From JASJBU01 sp965372385 (GTDB lineage Bacteria > Pseudomonadota > Gammaproteobacteria > Chromatiales > Chromatiaceae), in NCBI GenBank assembly GCA_965372385.1, contig CBDVCD010000037.1, positions 1 through 19,174 on the forward strand: DNA of 19,174 bases. Reading direction: 5' to 3'. The notes under the pieces were generated by a model that saw only the letters and a list, made by a program, of their open reading frames with translations, was not told the origin of the DNA and made no database searches. The position numbers and the translations under genes are program-made. Below, in pieces: positions 1 through 7,226 of this stretch (within the stretch, counting starts at the first letter, position 1; each line of letters begins with the position of its first letter).

Positions 1-410
1 CTGCCGGTATCGTAGTCAGCGATGGTATCGGCGAACAGATCCAGTTTACCGGTGGACATCTTCAGCGGGGTGTCGTGACGGCCGGCCAGTACGGTACCGA
101 AATTACCCGCCAGTCCGACATAGGCATTACGATTGGTGAGGCCGTCGAATTCTTGGCCAACCTTTACACCAAACTCCATCTTGTAGATGGCCTTCAGGCC
201 GTTACCCAGGTCCTCGGAACCCTTGATGCCCAAGCGGGAAGACTGATCGGACAGACCGTACTGATCTTCCTGCACGCCGTCAACAATATTCGCGTCGTCG
301 CTGACAAAATCGGTAGCGACACGAACCTTACCGTAAACGGTTGAATCGGCCATGACGGCTACAGGGGCGACCAGCGCGGCGGCTATTGCCAGTGAGAGTA
401 CTTTTTTCAT
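1..410 (-). CDS. Gram-negative porin, N-terminal part (cut by window edge)
   Basis: This is the start of an outer-membrane beta-barrel porin of the neisserial/burkholderial Gram-negative porin family, a passive diffusion channel for small solutes. Reading the - strand from the ATG at 408-410 gives about 136 codons that run off the left edge. Residues 1-21 are a classic signal peptide (MKKVLSLAIAAALVAPVAVMA) with cleavage expected before DSTVYGK. The mature part has family hallmarks: VYGKVRVA as the first strand, SRLGIKGSEDLGNGLKAIY, the turn NRNAYVGLAGNFGTVLAGRH, then a DTPLK segment. A GGAG ribosome site (420-423) stands 9 nt upstream and a sigma70-type promoter further up at 461-489. The C-terminus, and so the full length and pore specificity, lie outside the window. 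The + strand reading here is a shadow. Confidence 0.9.
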   Translation of the reverse strand, partial: MKKVLSLAIAAALVAPVAVMADSTVYGKVRVATDFVSDDANIVDGVQEDQYGLSDQSSRLGIKGSEDLGNGLKAIYKMEFGVKVGQEFDGLTNRNAYVGLAGNFGTVLAGRHDTPLKMSTGKLDLFADTIADYDTG

Positions 411-460
411 TTGCGTTAACTCCAAAAGAGATATTAGGTAATAAATTGACTACGGTGTGA

Positions 461-489
461 ATAATAGACAAGGATATTTCCCAATGCAA
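461..489 (-). promoter_or_regulatory. Predicted sigma70-type promoter of the porin gene
   Basis: On the - strand, TTGCAT (484-489) is followed after exactly 17 nt by TATTAT (461-466). Transcription would begin near 454, giving a 5' leader of about 45 nt that contains the GGAG ribosome site. Spacing and hexamers are close to consensus, fitting an abundantly expressed porin. No start site has been measured, so this is a sequence match only. Confidence 0.6.
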
Positions 490-738
490 GTATTATTTGT
501 AAAAAAAACACAGTCTTTATTTATGTGGCATATTTACAACAAACAGCCAATCAACCCTCGGCACAAACGACAAATCAACAGGTTATACAGATTAACTAGA
601 ACCAATATAGATTATATGGGCGTATAAAGCATATAAATGTCCACCAATGTCTCACAAAACCCATAGTGCCAGACTCACCACACAACAGCCTTGGCTTAAG
701 ATAATTATCTGTGATAACAATCTATTAGAGGGTTATTT

Positions 739-780
739 GGAGAAAAAAGAAGACCAACACAGCCCAACTGCCGGATTGGC
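739..780 (-). terminator. Possible weak terminator after amgK
   Basis: On the - strand, 33 nt beyond the amgK stop, GCCAA (776-780) and TTGGGC (762-767) can pair with one bulged base. After a short gap follows a T-rich run (TCTTCTTTTTTC, 741-752). The stem is short and the T run does not directly abut it, so this is a weak call. It lies between two same-direction genes, amgK and the porin, where transcription would need to be separated. Confidence 0.3.
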
Positions 781-812
781 GGGGACTAACACCCAGCAAT
801 GATAAGGTTATA

Positions 813-1796
<984 letters not shown>

Positions 1797-1802
1797 AATA
1801 GA

Positions 1803-1831
1803 AGTATATTCACAGAGGTAAAGTCATGGAA
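1803..1831 (-). promoter_or_regulatory. Candidate amgK promoter, implying a leaderless message
   Basis: On the - strand a -10-like TATACT occupies 1803-1808, with a poor -35 candidate TTCCAT at 1826-1831 after 17 nt. Transcription starting 7 nt past the -10 would begin at or next to the amgK ATG (1794-1796). That agrees with the missing ribosome site. The same 29-bp gap must also serve the divergent antitoxin gene. This is inference from spacing only. Confidence 0.3.
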
Positions 1832-2020
1832 CTCCATCCACAAATTTTAGAAAAAGAGGGAGAACAGGAGTTTGTCGTCCTCCCTATTGAGGAATACCAG
1901 GTATTAATGGAGTTGGTACATGATTATGAAGATCTCAGAGATTTAAGAGAAGCCAAGGAAGAATCAAAAGACCAAGAAGGTGTTTCGCTTGAACAAGCAA
2001 CGAAAGACTTAGCTTTGTAG
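1826..2020 (+). CDS. Orphan Phd/YefM-type antitoxin-like protein
   Basis: This 64-aa acidic protein opens with MELHPQILEKEGEQEFVVLP, followed by IEEYQVLMELVHDYEDLRDL and a charged tail. That pattern is typical of small Phd/YefM (RelB-like) type II antitoxins, whose N-terminal part binds DNA and dimerises and whose C-terminal helix wraps the toxin. A good ribosome site AGAGG (1814-1818) sits 7 nt before the ATG. A RelE/ParE-type toxin gene would be expected immediately downstream. The 68 nt to the next gene encode nothing recognisable, so the toxin is absent and the gene is a solitary antitoxin or a remnant. Its base composition is clearly more AT-rich than amgK or lptD, suggesting acquisition from elsewhere. 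It is divergent from amgK with a 29-bp gap. Confidence 0.7.
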   Translation: MELHPQILEKEGEQEFVVLPIEEYQVLMELVHDYEDLRDLREAKEESKDQEGVSLEQATKDLAL

Positions 2021-2088
2021 AAAAACCGCCTGCCACAGCCTTACCTATTTACACGGAAGCGGATAATGGGAATCCCATTGCTCTGGCG

Positions 2089-2481
2089 TTAAAACCAATC
2101 TTCCAGCATCAAACCGGTTACTCGGGAAAATTCTCGCTGATTATGGGTGATCAAGGTGGCGCCATTAGCCAGCGCGGTGGCGGCAATCAAGGTATCCAAC
2201 GGCCCGATGGGCGTGCCGGCCCGTTCCAGCTCGCTCCGAATGCGGGCAGCTGCCGCAGCTTCAGCACGACCAAACGGTAGAAATACAGCCGCATTAATAA
2301 AGCAATCCAATTGGGCGCGACGTTTAGTCGCATCTTTCGACTTGGCAATACCGGTTTCCAGCTCGTGCAAGACGATGGCTGACAAGCCGACTTCGGAAGG
2401 AGCTACCTTAAACAGGTTTTCAGTTACCCGTCCCATCCCTTTAAAGAAGTAGATCAGGGTATTGGTATCGAGCAGGTACAT
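2089..2481 (-). CDS. vapC: VapC-type PIN-domain toxin (predicted RNase)
   Basis: This 130-aa single-domain PIN nuclease is the toxin of a type II VapBC module. VapC proteins cut specific RNAs, often tRNA or rRNA, in a Mg-dependent manner. Signature positions are MYLLDTNTLIYF (D5), the second acidic motif in VLHELETGI (E40), PLDTLIAATAL (D96) and ITHNQREFSRV (N114) near the end, so the three main acidic ligands are intact and the toxin looks functional. The length is normal for the family. The start lies 6 nt after the stop of the upstream antitoxin, with only a weak ribosome site, which suggests the toxin is made by coupled and limited translation. RNA target specificity cannot be read from sequence. 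Confidence 0.88.
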   Translation of the reverse strand: MYLLDTNTLIYFFKGMGRVTENLFKVAPSEVGLSAIVLHELETGIAKSKDATKRRAQLDCFINAAVFLPFGRAEAAAAARIRSELERAGTPIGPLDTLIAATALANGATLITHNQREFSRVTGLMLEDWF

Positions 2482-2487
2482 TAGGGC

Positions 2488-2718
2488 CTAGAACGCTTCA
2501 CGCTCGACATCCTCACCTTGCGCGGCACGTAATGCATCAGTCTCAGGCAGATTGGACCAAGCGCCGGCCAGGCTTTTGACATCATCCGGCCACTCGGTTT
2601 TCGTTTTTTCCCGCACCAGTTCCGCAATCCAGCGGCTGACCGGTATCCCTTTGGCCTTGGCCGATGCGCGAAGACGTGATTCCGATTCGTCGTCAAGATA
2701 GATGGTCACCTGACCCAT
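2488..2718 (-). CDS. vapB: Ribbon-helix-helix antitoxin of the VapBC-like pair
   Basis: This 76-aa protein starts MGQVTIYLDDESESRLRASA, a CopG/Arc-type ribbon-helix-helix DNA-binding segment: beta strand VTIYLD at residues 4-9, then helix, turn GIPVSRW and second helix to about residue 40. Its C-terminal half (SLAGAW, LPETDALRAAQGEDVEREAF) is the part expected to bind and neutralise the PIN toxin. It precedes the toxin gene by 6 nt, the usual antitoxin-first order. A clear ribosome site AGAGG lies 6 nt before the ATG, and a TATAAT hexamer with palindromic boxes sits just upstream, as expected for autorepression by the toxin-antitoxin complex. The symbol is by analogy with the module type. Confidence 0.82.
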   Translation of the reverse strand: MGQVTIYLDDESESRLRASAKAKGIPVSRWIAELVREKTKTEWPDDVKSLAGAWSNLPETDALRAAQGEDVEREAF

Positions 2719-2734
2719 AAGGCACCTCTAAAAA

Positions 2735-2757
2735 ACATATATGTGCAATTATACATG
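2735..2757 (-). promoter_or_regulatory. Candidate -10 box and operator of the vapBC-like operon
   Basis: On the - strand a perfect TATAAT occupies 2748-2753. Around it lie a perfect 10-bp palindrome ACATATATGT (2735-2744) and a further ATGT/ACAT pair flanking the hexamer (2741-2744 and 2753-2756). Ribbon-helix-helix antitoxins bind short palindromes of this kind over their own promoter. No convincing -35 is seen. The operator role is inferred from position and symmetry. Confidence 0.45.
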
Positions 2758-2840
2758 AGTCTTTCCTAGTACTCCATCAAGGCTGTATCGTAGTATCCCA
2801 CGAAAGGGCGGTGGGGCTAGGTTGGCGAAACCCTCTCCTC

Positions 2841-2947
2841 GTTCCCACGGTCCTCCGTGGGAGAAGTGCTACAGGGATGTAGCGGTAACGGACCTAAGGA
2901 TGGAATGCAGACCTACGGTATGGGTTACCACGGAGGACCGTGGGAAC
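2841..2947. repeat. REP-like inverted pair (BIME-type element)
   Basis: Two 20-bp segments, 2841-2860 and 2928-2947, are exact reverse complements. Each also folds on itself: the left copy pairs CCCACGG (2844-2850) with CCGTGGG (2855-2861) around a TCCT loop. Between them are a perfect hairpin GCTACA-GGGA-TGTAGC (2868-2883) and a nested complementary pair GGTAAC (2884-2889) / GTTACC (2924-2929). This layered arrangement resembles extragenic palindromic (REP/BIME) elements mobilised by RAYT transposases. No transposase gene is present in the window. It fills the gap between the vapBC-like operon and brnT. Confidence 0.7.
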
Positions 2948-2989
2948 CAGTAACGTTGCGTAACTCCAAATATGTAACCACAATTAGCT

Positions 2990-3277
2990 ATGCGATACGA
3001 GTGGGACGACAATAAAGATCGCGCCAACCGGGCAAAACACGGAGTCAGCTTTGAGACTGCCAGTTTGGTGTTCGATGATCCAGCACATCTGTCCATCCAG
3101 GACCGGCACGCATGCGGCGAAGAACGCTGGCAAACACTCGGTCTGGTTGGTGGCGTGGTTGTCCTCATGGCCGCACACACTTACCGCGAGGATGACTCTG
3201 GCGAAGAGGTGGTTCGCATCATCTCCGCACGCAAAGCAACAGCACAAGAGAGGCAACGCTATGAGCAAGGTATCTAA
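2990..3277 (+). CDS. brnT: BrnT family toxin (predicted ribonuclease)
   Basis: This 95-aa protein carries the BrnT signature at its N-terminus, YEWDDNKDRANRAKHGVSFE, and the C-terminal RIISARKATAQERQRYE block with the conserved basic residues. BrnT toxins have a RelE-like fold, cleave RNA and halt growth until neutralised by BrnA. In the middle, QDRHACGEERWQTLGLVGG and VVLMAAHTYRED match the expected central strands, so the gene appears intact and of normal length. Toxin-first order is the rule for brnTA. Its last 17 nt overlap the antitoxin gene in another frame. No good ribosome site precedes the ATG. The promoter is unclear and may be within or next to the preceding REP-like element. Confidence 0.9.
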   Translation: MRYEWDDNKDRANRAKHGVSFETASLVFDDPAHLSIQDRHACGEERWQTLGLVGGVVVLMAAHTYREDDSGEEVVRIISARKATAQERQRYEQGI

Positions 3278-3527
3278 ACAGCAGGCCGAAGAGCTGAGGC
3301 GACTCGCCGAGCAACCCGAGAAGTCCATCGACACCAGTGAGATCCCCGAGGTAACCGACTGGAGCAGGGCCGAACGTGCGCGCTTTTACAGGCCGGTGAA
3401 GCGGCAAATCACGCTAAGGATCGACGCCGATCTCCTGGAATGGTTTAAAACTCAGGGAAACAAGTACCAGACCCGGATTAATGCGGCTTTGCGGGAATAC
3501 GTTGAGAGTCATCGTAAGACGGGATGA
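3261..3527 (+). CDS. brnA: BrnA antitoxin, ribbon-helix-helix type
   Basis: This 88-aa antitoxin is read from the ATG at 3261, inside the end of brnT. The frame stays open further upstream, but the true start is marked by ribosome site GAGAGG (3248-3253) and by homology of the product. The N-terminal part (MSKVSKQQAEELRRLAEQP) contacts the toxin. VTDWSRAERARFYRPVKRQI (residues 31-50) and the ribbon-helix-helix region at about 47-83 (ITLRIDADLLEWFKTQGNKY, then a second helix TRINAALREYV) bind DNA. The BrnA/BrnT complex represses its own operon. The stop lies 61 nt before the likely lptD start in the same direction with no terminator between, so brnTA transcripts probably continue into lptD. 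Confidence 0.88.
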   Translation: MSKVSKQQAEELRRLAEQPEKSIDTSEIPEVTDWSRAERARFYRPVKRQITLRIDADLLEWFKTQGNKYQTRINAALREYVESHRKTG

Positions 3528-3588
3528 ATCAGCAGCACAGCCAGCACAATTAGGGCCTCAGTCCAGCAACCGAATCATCCGTATCAGC

Positions 3589-5901
3589 ATGTCACGACCG
3601 TGTCCCCAGCGCCTTGTTTTAGCATTCTGCCTGCTGGCTATCTCTTCCTCGTCTGGCGCGGGGGAGCTGGCTCAGCCGACACGCATCGATTGGGGACTCG
3701 ACTGGGGCCCTTGCTCGCCGAAGGTTTGTGCCGCGGACGCAGGCTGCACGGCGGCTTCCCCAGGCGGACTCAATGCGGCAATCCCCCCCATCATCCCAGT
3801 GGGCAGAGCCGGATTTATCTACCTGGAGGCCGACAGCGTGGAGTTCGACCAGGCCCTCGACGAGATCCATCTCATTGGCAATGCCGCGTTGCGTAAGGAT
3901 GACACCTACCTGGAGACCGAGCGGCTGATCTACCATAAAAACCGGCGCGCCGCCGATTTGCAGGAGCGGATCTACCTGGAGCAGCCCGGACTCAGGATCA
4001 CCGGGGATGAGGGTCGGCTTGAACTGGACAATCACCAGGGCTGGCTCTCCGGGGTGGATTTCCGGCTGCCTGTGAGCAAGCTACGTGGCAGCGCGGAGCG
4101 AGCGGAGGTGGAATCCAAGACGCAATCCCGTTATCGGCGGGCATCCTTCACCAGCTGTCCACCAGGTCGCCGGGACTGGAGTATCGGCGCCAGTGAGCTG
4201 GAGCTGGACCGGGAGACCGGTTGGGGCGATGCCTACCACGCGGTTCTGCGGCTTGGCGGCCTACCGGTCTTCTACAGCCCCTATTTCACCTTCCCGATCG
4301 ACGAGCGACGCAAGAGCGGCCTGCTGCTCCCCTCCTGGGGCTCATCGAGCAGCCGGGGAAGCGAGTTCTCCATCCCTTACTACCTCAACCTGGCGCCCAA
4401 CTACGACGCTACCCTCACCCCTCGCTGGATGAGTCGGCGTGGCACCATGCTGGGAGGCGAGTTCCGCTTTCTGGGAGCACGGCAGAGCGGTATCCTCAGC
4501 GGCGAGATCCTGGATGACAAGCTGGAGAGCGAGGAACACGACAACCGGCGTAGCGCCATCAATCTGCGGCACGGGAGTCATCCCTATTCGGGATTGACCA
4601 CCCGGATCGACTTCACCGAGGTCAGCGACATGAACTACCTGAACGACTTCAGTACGGGTCTGATATCCAGCAGTGCCCGGAATCTGGAGCGGATCGGTGA
4701 AGTCAACTACCGTGCAAGCGACTGGCAACTGAGCGGACTGGTGCAGGACTTCCAGACCGTGGACAAGAGCCTCAGCCCCGCCAGCTATCCCTACCGTCTG
4801 GTGCCCAAGCTGAGCGCCATTTACGGACATTTCATCGACGGCCTGAATACCGACCTGGTAGCGGTGGGTGAGTATAGCTACTTCAAGCATGACAGCCTAA
4901 TCAACGGCCAGCGCTTGCGACTCGCGCCCTCGGCCAGCCTTCAGCTACGCCGGCCCTGGGGACACCTGACCCCCCGTCTGACCCTGCACTATGCCAGCTA
5001 CCAGCTGGATGAGGTCGAGCCTGAACTGCAACGCCCATCCTATAGCGTGCCCACCCTGAGCCTGGACAGCGGCCTCGCCTTCGAAAGAGAGAGCAGCTGG
5101 TTCGGCAAGACCGCCACGCATACCCTGGAGCCCCGCCTCTTCTACCTCTATGCCCCCTACGAGGATCAGTCCGAGATTCCCGATTTCGACACCGCTGACC
5201 TGGACCTGAGCTTCGCCAACCTGTTCAAGGAGAACCGTTTCAGCGGCGGCGACCGGGTGGGCGACGCAAATCAGCTCACGCTGGCCGTCACCACCCGCTG
5301 GCTCGAGAGCGATAGCGGCCTGGAGCGCCTGCGCGCCAGCATCGGCCAGATCCTCTATTTCCAGGACCGGCGGGTGCAGCTCACCGATGATCCGCAGGAT
5401 CAGTCCGAATCGGCGGTGGTGGCCGAACTCAGCTCCCGCCTGGGGTCTTACTGGCGCAGCTCCCTGAACCTGCGCTGGGACCCCCAACTCGAAGAGAAGC
5501 AGATCGACAAGGCCCGCTTCGGTCTGCACTACAAGGCCCCGGGTCAGCAGCTGTTCAACTTCAGTTATAATTACAACGCCAAGAGCGAGATCGAGGATCT
5601 GGACCTCTCCTTTCACTGGCATTTCGACTATCGTTTCGCCATGCTGGGAGACTGGAAGCACTCACTGTTTCATAAACGCGCACTGAACAAGGTCATCGGA
5701 TTCGAGTATGCTGGGCGCTGTTGCTGGACCCTGCGGACCATCTACCAGCAGTATGTGAATGAAACCGATCTCGACGCGGATATCGACCAGGAATACGACA
5801 CCCGTTTCATGTTACAACTGGAACTCAGAGGCCTGGGCGCCCTGGGCAATGATCCTCAGCAAACCTTGAAAGAGTCTATCTACGGTTATCAACCGGAGTA
5901 A
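3589..5901 (+). CDS. lptD: LPS-assembly outer-membrane protein LptD
   Basis: LptD forms, with LptE, the outer-membrane translocon that places lipopolysaccharide in the outer leaflet. It is essential in most LPS-bearing bacteria. The product is 770 aa from the ATG at 3589. I chose this start because it gives a signal peptide (MSRPCPQRLVLAFCLLAISS, cleavage near residue 23-25). The frame is open back to 3481, but that would overlap brnA. Domains are an OstA/LptA-like jellyroll at about 75-195 (IYLEADSVEFDQ, LETERLIYHKNR) and then a large beta-barrel to the C-terminus. The disulfide cysteines are visible: C190 in TSCPPGRRDW and the CC pair C711-C712 in AGRCCWTLRTIYQQY. The N-terminal partner lies among C42, C47 and C53, three where one or two are usual. 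No strong ribosome site is seen. surA follows after 17 nt. Confidence 0.95.
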   Translation: MSRPCPQRLVLAFCLLAISSSSGAGELAQPTRIDWGLDWGPCSPKVCAADAGCTAASPGGLNAAIPPIIPVGRAGFIYLEADSVEFDQALDEIHLIGNAALRKDDTYLETERLIYHKNRRAADLQERIYLEQPGLRITGDEGRLELDNHQGWLSGVDFRLPVSKLRGSAERAEVESKTQSRYRRASFTSCPPGRRDWSIGASELELDRETGWGDAYHAVLRLGGLPVFYSPYFTFPIDERRKSGLLLPSWGSSSSRGSEFSIPYYLNLAPNYDATLTPRWMSRRGTMLGGEFRFLGARQSGILSGEILDDKLESEEHDNRRSAINLRHGSHPYSGLTTRIDFTEVSDMNYLNDFSTGLISSSARNLERIGEVNYRASDWQLSGLVQDFQTVDKSLSPASYPYRLVPKLSAIYGHFIDGLNTDLVAVGEYSYFKHDSLINGQRLRLAPSASLQLRRPWGHLTPRLTLHYASYQLDEVEPELQRPSYSVPTLSLDSGLAFERESSWFGKTATHTLEPRLFYLYAPYEDQSEIPDFDTADLDLSFANLFKENRFSGGDRVGDANQLTLAVTTRWLESDSGLERLRASIGQILYFQDRRVQLTDDPQDQSESAVVAELSSRLGSYWRSSLNLRWDPQLEEKQIDKARFGLHYKAPGQQLFNFSYNYNAKSEIEDLDLSFHWHFDYRFAMLGDWKHSLFHKRALNKVIGFEYAGRCCWTLRTIYQQYVNETDLDADIDQEYDTRFMLQLELRGLGALGNDPQQTLKESIYGYQPE

Positions 5902-5918
5902 TTATCCTAGGAACATCC

Positions 5919-7226
5919 ATGACTATCCCTCGCAAACCACTCCCGTGGACATTCGGCCTGCTGTTGCTCTGCCTTGGCCTGGCGAGCCAGGCCGCAGTCA
6001 ACGAACTGGACCGCATCGTCGCGGTGGTAAATGAAGACATCATCGCCGCCAGCGAACTCAACAACCGGATGCTGGAACTGGCCATCCAACTCCGCCAGAA
6101 GGGCCAGGAGTTGCCGCCGAGAGACAGTATGCGGGAACAGGTGTTGGAACGCATGATCTCAAAACGCCTGCAGCTGCAGACCGCAAAACGCCTTGGCCTG
6201 ACGGTGGATGACACCACCCTGACCAAGGCCATCGCCAATATCGCGAAGAACAACAACATCACCCTGCTGGAACTCAAGCAGACCCTGGAGGCCGACGGCA
6301 TCAGGTTCAACCTGTTTCGCGAACAGCTGCGGGAGGACATCCTGATCAACCGCCTGAAACAGAAGGAGGTGATCAACCGCATCGTGATCACCGAGCAGGA
6401 TGTGCGTAACTTTCTCTCCCGGGAGGTTGGCAGCATCCGGCAACGCTCCGCGGTCCATCTGCTGCACATCCTGATCGCCACCCCGGAAGGGGCCTCACCG
6501 GAGGACGTACAAGCCGCCAGGAGCAAGGCGGATAGACTGGCCCGGGAGATCCACGACGGCGCGGACTTCAGCGCTATCGCGATGCGGGAGTCGGATGGCC
6601 GACAGGCCCTGGATGGCGGCAATCTGGGTTGGATCGAGACCTCACGCATCCCCACCCTGTTCACCCAGGAGGTGGACTCATTGGAACCGGGTAGCATCAG
6701 TGACCCGATCCGCAACGCCTCCGGCTTCCACATCATTAAACTGCTGGAGGTCAAAGGCGCCAAACGCCTGCTCATCACCCAGACCCAGGCCCGGCACATC
6801 CTGATCAACACCAACGAAATCGTCTCCGACTCGGAGGCCAGGCAGCGGCTGGAAACCCTGCGTGAACGTATCGTCGGTGGTGAGTCCTTCGAGACCCTGG
6901 CCCGCTCCCACTCGGACGACAAGGCTTCCGCCGTCAAGGGGGGTGGCCTGGGCTGGACCAGCCCCGGCGACATGGTGCCCCTGTTCGAACAGGAAATGGA
7001 GGCCCTGGGGCCCCACCAGATCAGTCTGCCCTTCAAGACCCAGTTCGGCTGGCACATCGTGCAGGTGCTCGCACGGCGTGACCATGACAACACCGAAGAG
7101 GTGATGAAGAACACCGCCCGCGCCGCGATTCGCAAGCAGAAATCGGACGAGGCCATCGAACTCTGGCTGCGCCGTCTGCGCGATGAGGCCTATGTGGAGG
7201 TGCGTCTGGAGCAGGATGAGTTGTGA
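5919..7226 (+). CDS. surA: Periplasmic chaperone/prolyl isomerase SurA
   Basis: SurA escorts unfolded outer-membrane proteins, including LptD and porins, across the periplasm to the BAM complex. The 435-aa protein has a signal peptide (residues 1-25, hydrophobic core FGLLLLCLGLASQA), a SurA N-terminal chaperone domain at about 27-150 (ELDRIVAVVNEDIIAASEL) and two parvulin domains. The first is at about 178-278 (VHLLHILIATP, GGNLGWIE, SGFHIIKLLEVKG), the second at about 288-388 (TQARHILINT, GGGLGWTSPGDMVPLFE, FGWHIVQVLARRD). A short C-terminal tail completes the chaperone core. TAGGAA lies before the ATG, and the gap to lptD is 17 nt. The last 4 nt overlap the pdxA start, the classical lptD-surA-pdxA operon order. 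Length is normal (E. coli about 428 aa). Confidence 0.96.
   Translation: MTIPRKPLPWTFGLLLLCLGLASQAAVNELDRIVAVVNEDIIAASELNNRMLELAIQLRQKGQELPPRDSMREQVLERMISKRLQLQTAKRLGLTVDDTTLTKAIANIAKNNNITLLELKQTLEADGIRFNLFREQLREDILINRLKQKEVINRIVITEQDVRNFLSREVGSIRQRSAVHLLHILIATPEGASPEDVQAARSKADRLAREIHDGADFSAIAMRESDGRQALDGGNLGWIETSRIPTLFTQEVDSLEPGSISDPIRNASGFHIIKLLEVKGAKRLLITQTQARHILINTNEIVSDSEARQRLETLRERIVGGESFETLARSHSDDKASAVKGGGLGWTSPGDMVPLFEQEMEALGPHQISLPFKTQFGWHIVQVLARRDHDNTEEVMKNTARAAIRKQKSDEAIELWLRRLRDEAYVEVRLEQDEL

Larger units (their letters stand above)
411..812. other. AT-rich intergenic region between porin and amgK
   Basis: This 402-bp stretch has no convincing open reading frame on either strand and is much richer in A+T than the genes around it. 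It holds the porin leader and promoter on the left and the 3' end of amgK transcription on the right. The middle part has several TATAAT-like strings (for example TATAAT on the - strand at 611-616) without good -35 partners. A short dyad TTATC-TGT-GATAA occurs at 705-717. I assign no function to the central portion. In relatives with the amgK-murU pair, murU would be expected here, and it is not present. Confidence 0.6.

Noticed and set aside
705..717. FNR-like dyad TTATC-TGT-GATAA
   Set aside because: The spacing is 3 rather than 4 and the half-sites differ from TTGAT/ATCAA. It is also about 250 nt from the porin start.
2021..2088. Possible remnant of a RelE/ParE toxin after the orphan antitoxin
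   Set aside because: No frame gives recognisable RelE/ParE residues. There is only a short dyad at 2065-2079, with a 1-nt centre too tight for a terminator hairpin.
3481..3588. Upstream extension of lptD by 36 residues
   Set aside because: It overlaps the end of brnA, adds a non-signal N-terminus in front of a good signal peptide and has no ribosome site.
5876..7156. 426-aa open frame on the - strand across surA
   Set aside because: It is antisense to surA, has low-complexity Ser/Arg-rich composition and resembles no family. surA on the + strand has complete domains.
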